Of a stretch of DNA of 21,323 bases, positions 10,121-19,192 are shown one piece after another. Position 1 is the first letter of the stretch; every line of letters begins with the position of its first letter. Below the pieces are notes generated by a model. It had not been told where the DNA came from. It ran no database searches and saw only the letters and a program-made list of their open reading frames with translations. Location: the NCBI GenBank assembly GCA_004151065.3, contig NWUY0300032329.1:7627-28949 (forward strand). The letters are read 5' to 3'. The position numbers and the translations under genes are program-made. Origin of the DNA: Larix sibirica (Eukaryota > Streptophyta > Pinopsida > Pinales > Pinaceae).

Positions 10121-10290
10121 AACCTTCATTTTCATGATGAGTGGAAAAAGCTACATTTCAACACAAATACTTTTAAGTGCTTCTTCTTCCATGTGCTCTT
10201 TAATGATGTTTTTAACAACTTCTTTTTAACAATTTTTAACAACTTCTTCATCAAGGAGGATGGAGTTACAAGGAGCTTCTGCAAAATGTA
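10121..10290 (-). pseudogene. Acidic coding fragment, upstream half, split by the copia insertion
   Basis: The minus-strand reading gives HFAEAPCNSILLDEEVVK, then HMEEEALKSICVEM, in one frame with two stops. A small internal duplication repeats the EVVK word. Like the fragment on the far side of the copia element (4928-4640), it is acidic and on the same strand. The simplest reading is that the two were one coding sequence before the insertion. Family unknown; no start codon or upstream domain identified. Confidence 0.45.
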
Positions 10291-10343
10291 TGGGCTTTTC
10301 TTCATGTGTTTTTTAAAAGGATTATATTATAAAAGGATTATAT

Positions 10344-10988
10344 TATAGTGAATTTGGGGTCTAAAATGAGTTTCGTAAGAAAAATAATCATTGATGAGTT
10401 GGAATTTAAGAAGCAATAAAATTAGTAAACGATAATTGTTAAGTTGACATAATTGTCATAAAAAAATACTTTTTAAGATTCGTATATTCAACTTATCTCC
10501 CTTGTTTTACTCAAATTTTGAGCATGGGTACTTTTGATGAATCCCACCCCACGAAAATGATAAACACATAAAAATGTGTGATGGATCCCACCCCACAAAA
10601 AATGATAAATACATACAAAACGTGTTGCTTGAAGTAACACGTTTTTTTTTAATGTATTTCTTGTTTTTCGTGGGGTGGGGTTTATCAAAAATATGCAGTG
10701 TGGGTACTAGTTGAAGTAACATGTTTTTTTTTATATGTATTTATCGTTTTTCGTGGGGCGATGTCCATCAAAAGTATGCAGTGTGGGTACTCATTGGATG
10801 TAGAATTCAATTTCGCATCCAACGAGTGCTCTCATTGAAATTTGAGTAAAACCACATGGAAATAAGTTAAAAATATGAAAAACAATTAGTTTTTTTTCCT
10901 CCAAAATTCACAACTGTTCTTTATTATTTTAACTATTATTTTATTATTTTCCTTAGGAGGCCCATTTTAGACCTCAAATTTTCTCTAA
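10344..10988. mobile_element. Fold-back MITE-like element, copy 2 (both ends present)
   Basis: The left terminus (AATTTGGGGTCTAAAATGAG, then AAGAAAAATAATC) and the right terminus (TTATTTTCCTTAGGAGG, then CCCATTTTAGACCTCAAATT) are inverted copies over about 45 bases. Sub-terminal arms (CAACTTATCTCCCTTG at about 10490; AATAAGTTAAAAATATG at about 10860) are also inverted. The interior holds direct repeats of a unit with CGTGGGG, CATCAAAAGTATGCAGTGTG and GGGTACT. No coding capacity is evident. It shares termini and the TATTATTTTAACTATTATTT word with copy 1 at 3979-4452. Target-site duplication not resolved. Confidence 0.7.
10587..10679. repeat. Long stem-loop in the interior of MITE copy 2
   Basis: The 5' arm begins CCCACCCCAC and runs into CATACAAAACGTGTT. 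The 3' arm starts AACACGTTTT and ends GTGGGGTGGG. The two pair over most of about 40 bases with an eight-base loop near GCTTGAAG. Both strands also contain short, meaningless open frames created by the low-complexity sequence. Confidence 0.75.
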
Positions 10989-12573
10989 TGAAGAAAACAC
11001 CATTGTCATGTAAGTGCTAACTTTCCTCACTTTTGACCAGCTCTCAACATCAAAGGTGGCTTCCCTATGGTTGATTAGATGGTGTTCTATTGAAGAGAGC
11101 TAAGAGGGGATTGATTACAACTTAGTTAGATGTGTGAGAGTAAACCAAAGTTAATTTCCCCAAATGGTGCTTGAATGTGTAAGATTATTAAAATGTTAAG
11201 TAAATCAAACACTTAAATGTAAATACTCAAAGGATTACAATATATCAACTTGAACAATAGAAGCTCATAAAAATCATCAATTTTGGAAATGTAAACAAAG
11301 TAAACTCAGAATGAATAAACACTTGAATGTAAATACTCAAAGGATTACAATATATCAACTTGAACCATGAAAGCCCATAAAAATCATAAAAATCATCAAT
11401 TTTGGAAATGTAAACAAAGTAAACTTAGAATGAATTGCCCATTATGTGGTTAAGGAGTGGGTTTATTTATTGCAAAATAGTAAGTATCCAAAATTGAAAA
11501 TACATGAAGCAAGTTATCCAATGAAACATTCAAGTTCTTAGCCAAGGTGAGGTTTGCTTGAGATAATATCATAATTTTGAAGCAATGTGTCACTCAAGTA
11601 TTTAGGAAAAGATTCCATATTTATAACAAGTGTTTGAACAAACGAATATGAACAACTTAATCATCATTAGTCATTGATCCATAATTATCCAAGTATTTGA
11701 AGATCATCCCAAATGTTAGTGCAAAAAAAAGCTATTGCAAATAAAATAAAGTTACACAAGTAATTTCGGGAATTTAGTGAAACACTATGTAAATGTGTTT
11801 AATAAAATAATGAACTATAATCAAACATTAATCAAGAGAAACACTTAAATTATATCTGGCTTATTATAAACAATTACTATTATACAATAAGAAAAATAAA
11901 TCATAAAATTTCAAAATTCATTATGAATTCAAGCCATATTGGATTTTTGATGACTTATTCTTCGAAACACATCATAGTCAAGTTCATATTTGTATTTGAA
12001 CATTCCTACTATACTTATGTGTAATACCAATGATACATCTGTACCAAAGAATAAAGGATTTGAAACAAAATTCATATTAGCGGATCTATAAGATGTAACT
12101 TCAGTTTTTTGGATTTTTTTACATATTTTTTCTTAACAAATCATATTTGAATTCTTATTCATATTCAAATATAAGACTTGGATATTTATGATATATATAA
12201 TTCCCCATTCGAACAGAACTAGATTTTTTGACATTTTTTCCCGAAAAATCATAAATCATATTCTAATCATGCTACTATGCAATATGTAATAAATACTGAT
12301 ACACTTATTATACTAAAGAACAAAGTAATAATACTGGTACACTTATTATACTAAAGAACAAAGGCCTTGCATATACAGGGTTGATTTTGACCTCGGGACC
12401 AGCATCCCAATTTCAAAGGTGCTAAAAAACTGGTTTACAGTATCTTTGATTATTTTACTAGACAATGGATAATCTATTGTTAGTCTTCGAATCTTGAATA
12501 TTTTGTTTCAAAATTTATATGTAATGGTCTGTTTAATGAATTATTAATTTAAAATGCTACTCGTTTGATTCAG
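10989..12573. other. AT-rich non-coding stretch; probably upstream intron or intergenic DNA
   Basis: No exon that joins in phase to the gene at 12574 was found. Two local duplications are visible. A 110-bp tandem pair (about 11208-11317 and 11318-11437) shares AAATACTCAAAGGATTACAA and ATCAATTTTGGAAATGTAAA, with a ten-base insertion in the second copy. A 38-bp pair at about 12293-12368 shares TACACTTATTATACTAAAGA. If the gene is intact, this may be a long intron. Confidence 0.5.
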
Positions 12574-14297
12574 ACTTCTATCAACCATTGAAAGAGGATG
12601 AGATAGAGCAAGACACAGTTGTTCAAATCATGTATCCCACCGAGCCTCCGGTATAATTTTTTTTTTTAATCTTTTATGAACTTGCATAAAATTTTAAATC
12701 TAATCTGTATTACAAAAGTCTAATAAAGATACATCGATCTTCTGAACTTGGTTTTCACCTTTGTGCAGGTTGTATGTGATTTTGATTGGGAACTCGATGA
12801 TTTTGAGGTGACCATTTTCATATTTATGTTGCATTTCACGATGGTACTTTCAGTTTATTAAGGTGCCAGAAATAGGATATATATTGACAGAGTTTAAAAC
12901 ATGAAGGTTTCTTTGTGTTTCTATTATGTAAAAACTGATTTAGGGTGCATGCATTAAATGGTTGAATCAGCATGCAGTAAATTTTAATGTGTTGTTACAG
13001 CAACCAAAGTTCTATGTGAAGAATCTCATAAGCAGTTGTTTATATCTGTTTTGCAATCTGTTTGTGTAAGAGCTTAAGATTTGTTCAACACTCATGGCTT
13101 TCCTTCATGTGACTAGGAATTTACAGACAATTTAGTTGAAGATGAAGTTTTAACAGAAGACAGTAAGGAGGACTTCAAGGTGTGTTTATTCAAATTAATT
13201 TTAATTTCCTTTGATGTGGCTCACTTCAGATCTGTTTACTCTGGTGTGGTTAGTATTTTGGTTCTGCGTTTCACCATTCCTTTCTATCCTGAAATGCCAA
13301 CTGACCTAATGCAGAAATTTGTCAATGAACGGGTAACGGAAGAAAAAAGGAAGCAACGTGCAGTGCGTGATCCTAACTTCTTTTTATCTTACCGAATGCA
13401 TTTTATCTTTTCAAGTTGAAGTCTGTTACAAAGTTGATAGTCACTATATTTCACTGCATAACTATTCAAGTACTATTCCAAGAGTGTAACTAAGTCTTCT
13501 TTGGGTTAAAATTTCATAATTTTTATATTTAAGTTAATATTTTTATATTTTATTTTTTATGGAAATGATATGTTACATATTATAAACAACAACAACGTTA
13601 TAACATCTCTCCATACTAAGCTGTAAAACACTTGGATACTCTAAATACAATGCTATGCTACTCTAGATACAGTGATATTTGATCTGAGTTTTTCCACCAA
13701 TTTAATTTAAGAAATATTGAAGCCCTTTTAATTCCATCTGATTATGGAGAGTTAAATTCGTTGGTTTTTGCACGGTTCACATATACTCTGAAAATCATTC
13801 AGTGTATAATTTGTGGATAGCTTCATCCATTAACTTTTGTGTGCTTTTTAATGCATGATGTAAATTTTAAATGTTGCAAGTAACAAGTAAGATTTTATAG
13901 ATACTATTAACTTTATTCAAGTGTAGAATTTGTAGATTGCTGAATCCATTAACTTTTGTACGTTTTATGTATGATTTAAAGTGCATAGTAAGCTTTCTCA
14001 ATATGTAGGCGCGGGAGGCTCGGAAAAAGGCTATCGAGGACATGAGTCCAGGGACCAAAATTGCTTTTGAGAACATGAGGTTTTACAAATTTTATCCTGT
14101 CCAGACTCCAAACATCCCGGATATTTCCCAAGTGAAGGTACTCACTCCTGTGAAATATACTTGTGTGTGAGCGCTGGAGGACTCTATATTTGCAGTGTAG
14201 TTTTTTGGACTCCTTTGGATTCTTTTAAGTATTAATTTTGTGTCTACAGGTTCCCTTTATTAATAGATATTATGGAAAAGCCCATGAGGTCTTGTAA
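12574..14297 (+). CDS. Conserved plant protein, last six exons (tentatively pTAC6/PAP8-like)
   Basis: Exons: 12574-12650, 12769-12807, 13117-13179, 13315-13362, 14009-14137 and 14250-14297, with the TAA stop at 14295-14297. All five introns begin GT and end AG; all five within the segment are phase 0. The first exon takes one base (G of GAC) from a missing upstream exon. The joined segment gives 134 residues. It opens with an acidic stretch (PLKEDEIEQDT, IMYPTEPP, DFDWELDDFE), then a charged region (ERVTEEKRKQRA, AREARKKAIEDMSPGTK) that could be a helical or nuclear-localising basic segment, and ends with MRFYKFYPVQTP and PFINRYYGKAHEVL. From memory the tail resembles plastid-encoded-polymerase-associated protein pTAC6/PAP8, needed for chloroplast transcription; this identity is a guess, while the exon structure is clear. 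The N-terminal half and any transit peptide were not found. Confidence 0.75.
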
Positions 14298-14534
14298 AAT
14301 ACAACAGGAAGCTGCTTATAAGAACAGTTAAATTGTCGATAATTGTATTCTGCAAAAAATATAATTTTTTACTCCGAAGGATCATACATATGGGATAAAC
14401 AAAGCACCTCACAACCTGATGAATGAGATACGTGCCCACTGGCAGTATTTGGGTACCAGGCAAACATTTGCTTGCTTTGCCTACAATGCAAGAAATACTT
14501 TGTACCAAAGGTATTACAGTTCTTGTATTTGAAT

Positions 14535-14540
14535 AATAAA
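14535..14540 (+). terminator. Candidate poly(A) signal 1 (AATAAA)
   Basis: The canonical AATAAA lies about 240 bases after the stop codon, in the first repeat copy. The identical word recurs at 14676-14681 and 14985-14990 in copies two and three, each in an AATAATAAA context. Any of the three could direct 3' end formation. Confidence 0.5.
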
Positions 14541-14675
14541 ATTCAACATTTTATCAGAAGTGAGCATTATGCACTCAAATTGTATATTAGCATTGAATGT
14601 TATCATATTTGCCTGCTTTGCCTGCAATGGCAGAAATTCTTTGTACCAAATGTGTTACATTTCTTGTACTTGAAT

Positions 14676-14681
14676 AATAAA
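14676..14681 (+). terminator. Candidate poly(A) signal 2 (AATAAA)
   Basis: Second copy of the same AATAATAAA context, 141 bases downstream of the first. Near-identical surrounding bases would give transcripts ending here almost the same 3' end as those ending at the first signal. Confidence 0.4.
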
Positions 14682-14984
14682 ATTCAACATTTTATCAGAA
14701 GTGAGCATTATGCACTCAAATTGTATATTAGCATTGAATGTTATCATCTAATGAGCTTTATGTTTGCATGAGATAAATTTTTAATATTGCATTCCGCAAA
14801 ATAAAAGTGTTTGTTACTCTAAAAGAGCATTCATATGGGCAAAACAAACCACTTCACAAGCCGATGAATGAGGTACATACCCACTGAGAGTATTTGGGAG
14901 CAAGACCGACATTCGCTTCCCTTGCTTACAATGACAGAAATACGTTGTTGTAGCAAAGGAATTATAGTTTTGTACTTGTTAAAT

Positions 14985-14990
14985 AATAAA
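14985..14990 (+). terminator. Candidate poly(A) signal 3 (AATAAA)
   Basis: Third, more diverged copy of the AATAATAAA context, about 690 bases after the stop codon. It lies before a GAAGTGAGCATTATGCA word shared by all three copies. Confidence 0.35.
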
Positions 14991-15085
14991 GTTCAGCATT
15001 TGCTCAGAAGTGAGCATTATGCAATCAATTTCTATAGCAGCATCGTATATTATAATCTGATGAGCTTTATGTTTGCATGAGATCT

Positions 15086-15728
15086 TCAATTTTCTTATTT
15101 CCAATCTTAAACTATTCCCTATGAACTAGCATTATATGGTCTTACAATTATGTAAAATTCAAAATTGTGGCATATAACAAGAATACTGCCAGTTTTTTCT
15201 ACGTACTTGTATTTTTACTTAGTTTTAACTTCCTTTGAGACCTGGTCCATAGGACCTCTAATCAGAAATTTGAGATGTATAATGTTTTAGAAGCTGCACT
15301 TTTGTGCTTGGTGCTTCGTGTAATGGCATAGGTTAGAATATTTTAAAATAGAATTATAGCACTGATAGATTTGAAGTTGATACTTGATAGACTCCCATTC
15401 ACCTTATTCAGCCCGTGAGGAGTAATCATCTCACCAACCCCCGTACCAGTGAATTAAGCAAGGGAAGAATGGACGGCCATGACCATCCATCGGGATCTTG
15501 TTGAGGCAATCCCAGCCGTCAGATCAAGCCTGGAGAAAGGCCTTGCGTTGCGGAGCCCAGCGATCAGTGATGGAAAGTTGGGGTGCGCAAAAGTGTATAA
15601 GTTTGAAGCCCCGCATAAGATTGGTGATAAGACAGCGGATTTTTGGAATCGAGGCAAGCTCGAAAAGGGGTGATTGTCCAGTGTCGATGGCATATCGTAG
15701 TAGGTCGAGTTTGTGGCACAGCATGAAT
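15086..15728. other. No gene recognised; base composition rises toward the palindrome
   Basis: The first part to about 15400 is AT-rich and featureless. From about 15430 to 15728 the sequence is markedly richer in G and C and contains overlapping open frames on both strands (for example 15479-15673, 15498-15740, 15454-15759). None resembles a known family, and the overlaps are what GC-richer DNA gives by chance. The change in composition coincides with the palindrome that follows, so this segment may belong to the same inserted element. Confidence 0.4.
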
Positions 15729-15877
15729 GGCGAAAGCTAAGCATTGAGCTGCAGAGCATTAAATGCTGCGGCTCAGTGCTTAGGATCCGTTGGATCTAGA
15801 GAATCTCTAGATCCAACGGACCTTAAGCACTGAGCCGCCGCATTTAATGCTCTGCAGCTCAATGCTTAGCTTTCGCC
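15729..15877. repeat. Near-perfect palindrome with 74-bp arms and a one-base centre
   Basis: Arm 1 is 15729-15802, the centre is A at 15803, and arm 2 is 15804-15877. By my alignment the arms differ at three positions (about 96% identity). The outer end reads GGCGAAAGCTAAGCATTGAG and the inner end GGATCTAGAGA. Each arm also holds a smaller palindrome, GCATTTAATGC. With no spacer, this could extrude as a cruciform or fold as a long hairpin if transcribed. Confidence 0.95.
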
Positions 15878-15945
15878 GATCTAACGGATCCTAAGCACTG
15901 AGCCGCAGCATTTAATGCTGTGCAACTCAATGCTTAACTTTCGCC
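15878..15945. repeat. Third copy of the palindrome arm, direct orientation to arm 2
   Basis: This 68-bp segment repeats arm 2 immediately after it, ending in the same TTTCGCC. At the diagnostic sites where the two arms differ (GGATCCTAAG and GCCGCAGC) it agrees with arm 1, and it has a few differences of its own (CTGTGCAACTC, TTAACTTTCGCC). Confidence 0.9.
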
Positions 15946-16447
15946 GATAGATAGGTTTGATGAAGTATTATCGTTCGGACACATGTCAACACTGTGAAGT
16001 TTGCTAGTGGAGTTGTATAAATGAGTAACTGTGAAGAGGTTCGAATCTCGATGGAGAAGGTCGAAAGCATAGTCCGTGATCCAATCATAGAGTGACACGT
16101 GGCAGTCATCAGAACGCTGCATAGGTGGTGGAGGCGGTCGGTTGTGGCCGTTCCCACCCTGGATCGACCTCACGACATGTGATCTTGAGGCACCTTTGCC
16201 TCCAGGTGTGTGTCGGTACACTACCTGGATGAAAAAAAGTCATTATTTGTCTCAAGAGAAGCTTCTAGTTTTCGTTTAAATTTCTCTTCGTTTAGAAGTT
16301 CTATTTGGGGATATAGGATCTTGTTTTTAAGAAATATGACTGTTAACTACAATTGGATGAGTAAATCTTAACTTACTAGAAATAAAGCGCTATTCTTAGC
16401 ATGGAAAATTGATACAATTTTTTCTCCATCAAATATTTTAAGCTATT
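15946..16447. other. No gene recognised
   Basis: GC-richer DNA continues to about 16220, including the words CACGTGGC and a GGTGGTGGAGGCGGTCGG stretch, and then returns to AT-rich sequence. Overlapping open frames on the minus strand (15927-16157, 15934-16221) show no family and look like chance. The CACGTGGC word at about 16096 is a G-box core, but no gene start is near. Confidence 0.35.
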
Positions 16448-16548
16448 GATGGTAGTAAGTTTTGAGAATGTGAGTTTTCAAGTTTCTTGTAGGATCATGG
16501 TAGTAAGTTTTGAGAATATGTGAGAGTTTTGAGGTTTCTTGTACGATC
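16448..16548. repeat. Tandem duplication of about 50 bp
   Basis: TGGTAGTAAGTTTTGAGAAT occurs at 16450 and 16498, followed in both copies by GTGAG, TTT and a GTTTCTTGTA word. The second copy is about four bases longer. Confidence 0.85.
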
Positions 16549-17499
16549 ATGGTTGAGACGATGATTGCAAACAATACATGTTTTGGATTTTTTACGTTAT
16601 TATTCTGAGCCAGGCTGTTCTCTATTTTGACATCTTTTATCACTTCACCTTTGTGAGTTGATCAATAGAATACTATTAGCATAGATTCATCTTAACTTTG
16701 GCTCTATCAAGCCGTGAGAGGGATCAAACCCCTTCAGGTCCTAAATTTGAGGAAATGTTTGCATCCATTATAATTTCCATTGTAATTGTCAAAGCACCAA
16801 CTATTCCAATTTGGAATCATGTTGTAAATGCTAACACACAAGTCCTACAAATATGCAAAAATTGCATTGATTAAATAATTACGAAGAAAATAGTTATTTA
16901 ACCAAATATATTTGTCTAAGTGCCAACTATTTTATGTTGTAAACTATAACACGTAAATCTTAATTTGCAATTATCATAAAACTGATATCTAACTTATTGT
17001 TCTATTTTAACTTAATAATACATAATCAATATATTCTCCATTAGAATCATCCAGATGCCAACTATAAATCCTACAAATGGGCAAAAAATGCATTGATTGA
17101 TTGATTATGAAGTAAACTAATTATTCGTAATCCATATGTAGTGATTTTGTTGTGAATATATGTCTCTTGTAGATCAAATCAAGGCAAAATTAACTAATAC
17201 ACAAATATTTAGTTGTCTTGCAACTATTTATGAAAATATTTATTTAAAATGTGAGGATGCGTGAATGGAAATTAAAATTGAAATTCGATGTATATATATA
17301 GGTCAAGTCCCTTGGTTGACTACCATCCTCAAAATGAGAGGAAGGCTTGGAGGGTTTCTTGTGATGTGTATTCAATTGGAAGGAGAAATTTTTAAAGCAA
17401 ATAACTACTAGTAAAAGCATAATAATTTTAATCTTTTTTTTTAAATTGGGTTTCTTAAAAAATTTGTAGAGGTTCCTTAGGTCTAGTCCCTATGAATTT
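16549..17499. other. AT-rich stretch with degenerate spaced repeats, no gene
   Basis: A loose repeat with CCAACTAT, GTTGTAAA and CCTACAAAT words recurs near 16797, 16922 and 17056, a spacing of about 125-135 bases. One part (AATCCTACAAATGGGCAAAA near 17066) closely matches AGTCCTACAAATATGCAAAA near 16840, each followed by ATGCATTGATT or a near variant. No coding exon, RNA gene or promoter with an associated gene is supported. Confidence 0.5.
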
Positions 17500-18150
17500 C
17501 AACATGAGGGCTGATTTGAAAATATTTAATCTCATTCAATCTAGGCAATCCAAAAGAAACTTGTGAACTTATGCCTTAGGGTTGATTTGAAATATTAATT
17601 TGAAACATAAAAAAATGGACAATATTTCATCTCACTTCAATAAGCTCCTTGGGTCTACTCCTTGCGAACTTCAACCCTAGGGCTGATTTGAAATATTAAT
17701 TTACAACAACAAACAATGGATAGCATTTCATCTCCTTCAACCCAAGAAACCCAAAAGAAACTTGTGAACTTATGCCTTAGGGTTGATTTGAAATATTAAT
17801 TTACAACATAAAAAAATGGACAATGTTTCATCTCACTTCAACCCAACATACTAGGCTTCCCAAGAGAAAAGCTACCAAACAAATGCCAACAAGTTAGGCC
17901 TTAGGACACACTACTCAACAGGTATCCCAAGAGAAAAGATTCAACCTTAGGGATGATTTGAAATAATAATTTACAACAAACAATGGACAATATTTCATCT
18001 CCCACAACCCAACACACCATGCAACCCAAAACAATCCTATGAATTTCTACATCGGGGTTGATTTGAAATATTAATTTACAACATCAAAAAATTGACAGTA
18101 TTTCATCTCACTTCAACCTAACATACTAGGGAGCCCAAGAGAAAAGATAC
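17500..18150 (+). repeat. Reshuffled tandem repeat array, about six units
   Basis: A core reading GATTTGAAATATTAATTT, then ACAACA and GGACAATATTTCATCTC, occurs near 17509, 17581, 17682, 17782, 17952 and 18056. The spacing varies from about 70 to 170 bases. A larger unit starting CCAAAAGAAACTTGTGAACT repeats with a period of about 201 (near 17550 and 17751). Another word, CCCAAGAGAAAAG, appears three times in the second half. The mosaic pattern suggests repeated unequal exchange. A single diverged unit lies at 2425-2575. No open frame runs through it. Confidence 0.85.
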
Positions 18151-18311
18151 GAGACATCTGCCAACTAATTCGTGACTAATTCATTGTATTATGAGTTTGA
18201 AACATTATCTACAACATGGATCTAGTTCCAATTATCTAGATGTGAAAAAATAAGATCTTTGAGGCTTAAATATACTCAACATTAGGTCATTAATGGTATC
18301 ATATTCATTGA

Positions 18312-18605
18312 AACTATGATGGTGTACCGTTGATATGCTTAAAGAAAGAGGATACCAAAAAGGTCCTAAAGGATTTACATGATGGACTAGCTAGTGGACA
18401 CTTATTAGGTGATACTATTGCTCATAAAATACTAAGAGATGGGTATTATTATCCAACACTCTTAAGAGATGCACATGCATATGTTAGAAGGTGTCACATA
18501 TGCCAAAGGAAGGTGTCATAGATGCCAAAGGTGTACCAAAAAAGAGAAGAAATAAACCATACCCTTGCATCTTGTTACTATTGACATACCTTTTGATCCT
18601 CAAAC
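18312..18605 (+). pseudogene. Ty3/gypsy integrase zinc-binding fragment
   Basis: An open stretch of about 70 codons reads, in order, DGVPLICLKKED, LKDLHDGLASGH, KILRDGYYYP and CHICQRK. This is the HHCC zinc-binding domain found at the N-terminus of gypsy integrases, with both histidines and both cysteines preserved. After a stop near 18519 and a short duplicated word (GATGCCAAAGG), the family's next motif remains as LHLVTIDIPFDP and then stops near 18600. The catalytic core that should follow is missing. The strand is opposite to the gypsy remnant at 985-2330, so the two do not belong to one collinear element. Confidence 0.8.
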
Positions 18606-18641
18606 TTGAAAACAACACAAGTAAATATTGACTACCACATC

Positions 18642-18694
18642 ACATTAGAGGAAATTTGGGTAAAAAATGGGCCTCCTAAGGAAAATAATAAAAC
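18642..18694. mobile_element. Single MITE terminus (same family as 3979 and 10344)
   Basis: CATTAGAGGAAATTTGGG, then TAAAAAATGGGCCTCCTAAGG and AAAATAATAAAA, equals the inverted right terminus of the element at 10344-10988. It is the best-preserved copy of this end in the window. No opposite terminus or fold-back interior follows within the next kilobase, so it is a truncated copy. Confidence 0.6.
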
Positions 18695-19192
18695 ATAAGC
18701 CATGTATGCCACATCATGCTGCCATCTAAGCTAGGTTAATCTAGAATTACGAGATGCGAGTTAAAGATAATATTAGAAGTTTAGATTCTTGTGCAAATGT
18801 GATAAACGATAATAAATACCATACAATAAACAATTACTATTAATATACAATAATGAAATACAATAAATAATATATTATTAATATGTAATAAATAACATTT
18901 TATTTATTAACTTCGAGACTATGGAGGTTGGCACCAAATATATGTTCTTGATGAAGGTGTACGTTATTATCTTGGGAAGTGCATAGCTCCTTGGAGCAGC
19001 AATTCTTTTTCTCTGGGTAGCTGCCAACTGCCTCTCCTAGGGAAGGACGACTTCAATGTTATGTTATGGGAATGGGGTGAACCTTAACTCCTCTTTGAAC
19101 AAGGAGAGGACTAGAGCAAGTCAACTGAAGTAACCTCTTCTTTTTCTCTCTCGACCGAGGGACATTTTCCTGCTTCAGAGGCCTCCCCTGTT
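18695..19192. other. AT-rich tract, then probable LINE 5' leader
   Basis: From about 18735 to 18910 the sequence is mostly short A and T words (ATAATAAATA type). From about 18920 the base composition becomes balanced and continues without a break into the LINE ORF1 remnant, so the last 270 bases are plausibly its 5' untranslated leader. No exon was identified. Confidence 0.4.

Larger units (their letters stand above)
14298..15085 (+). repeat. Downstream region with three tandem copies of a polyadenylation-type segment
   Basis: Unit A (about 14340-14605) and unit C (about 14785-15085) share CATATGGG, GATGAATGAG, CCCACTG, TATTTGGG, TTGCTT, AATAATAAA, GAAGTGAGCATTATGCA and, for C, TTTATGTTTGCATGAGAT. 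Unit B (about 14606-14780) is a partial copy: its AATAAA core lies exactly 141 bases after that of A and is almost identical to it. The segment directly follows the stop codon, so it is probably the 3' untranslated region and its flank. Small open frames at 14472-14771 and 14868-15080 are produced by the repeat and are not genes. Confidence 0.85.

Noticed and set aside
12379-12418. Possible 40-bp upstream exon between CAG and GT
   Set aside because: To join in phase with the exon at 12574 it would need the frame that begins GGT TGA, which contains stops. The other frames give the wrong phase.
14472-15080. Open frames of 99 and 70 codons downstream of the gene
   Set aside because: They are created by the tandemly repeated 3' segment and contain the same words in each copy, with no family resemblance.
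15454-15759. Overlapping open frames on both strands before the palindrome
   Set aside because: Several frames are open at once on both strands in GC-richer DNA, none looks like a known protein, and some run into the palindrome arm.
16035-16051. GAGGTTCGAATCTCG word resembling a tRNA T-arm
   Set aside because: The bases on either side do not form a five-base T stem, and no anticodon arm or acceptor stem is found upstream or downstream.
17285-17300. TATATATATAGG word as a possible core promoter
   Set aside because: No coding sequence follows for a kilobase. The downstream sequence is a repeat array, and TA runs are common in this AT-rich DNA.
17500-18150. Repeat array as a possible CRISPR
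   Set aside because: The repeats are long, diverged and unevenly spaced, the setting is a plant nuclear genome, and no associated genes are present.
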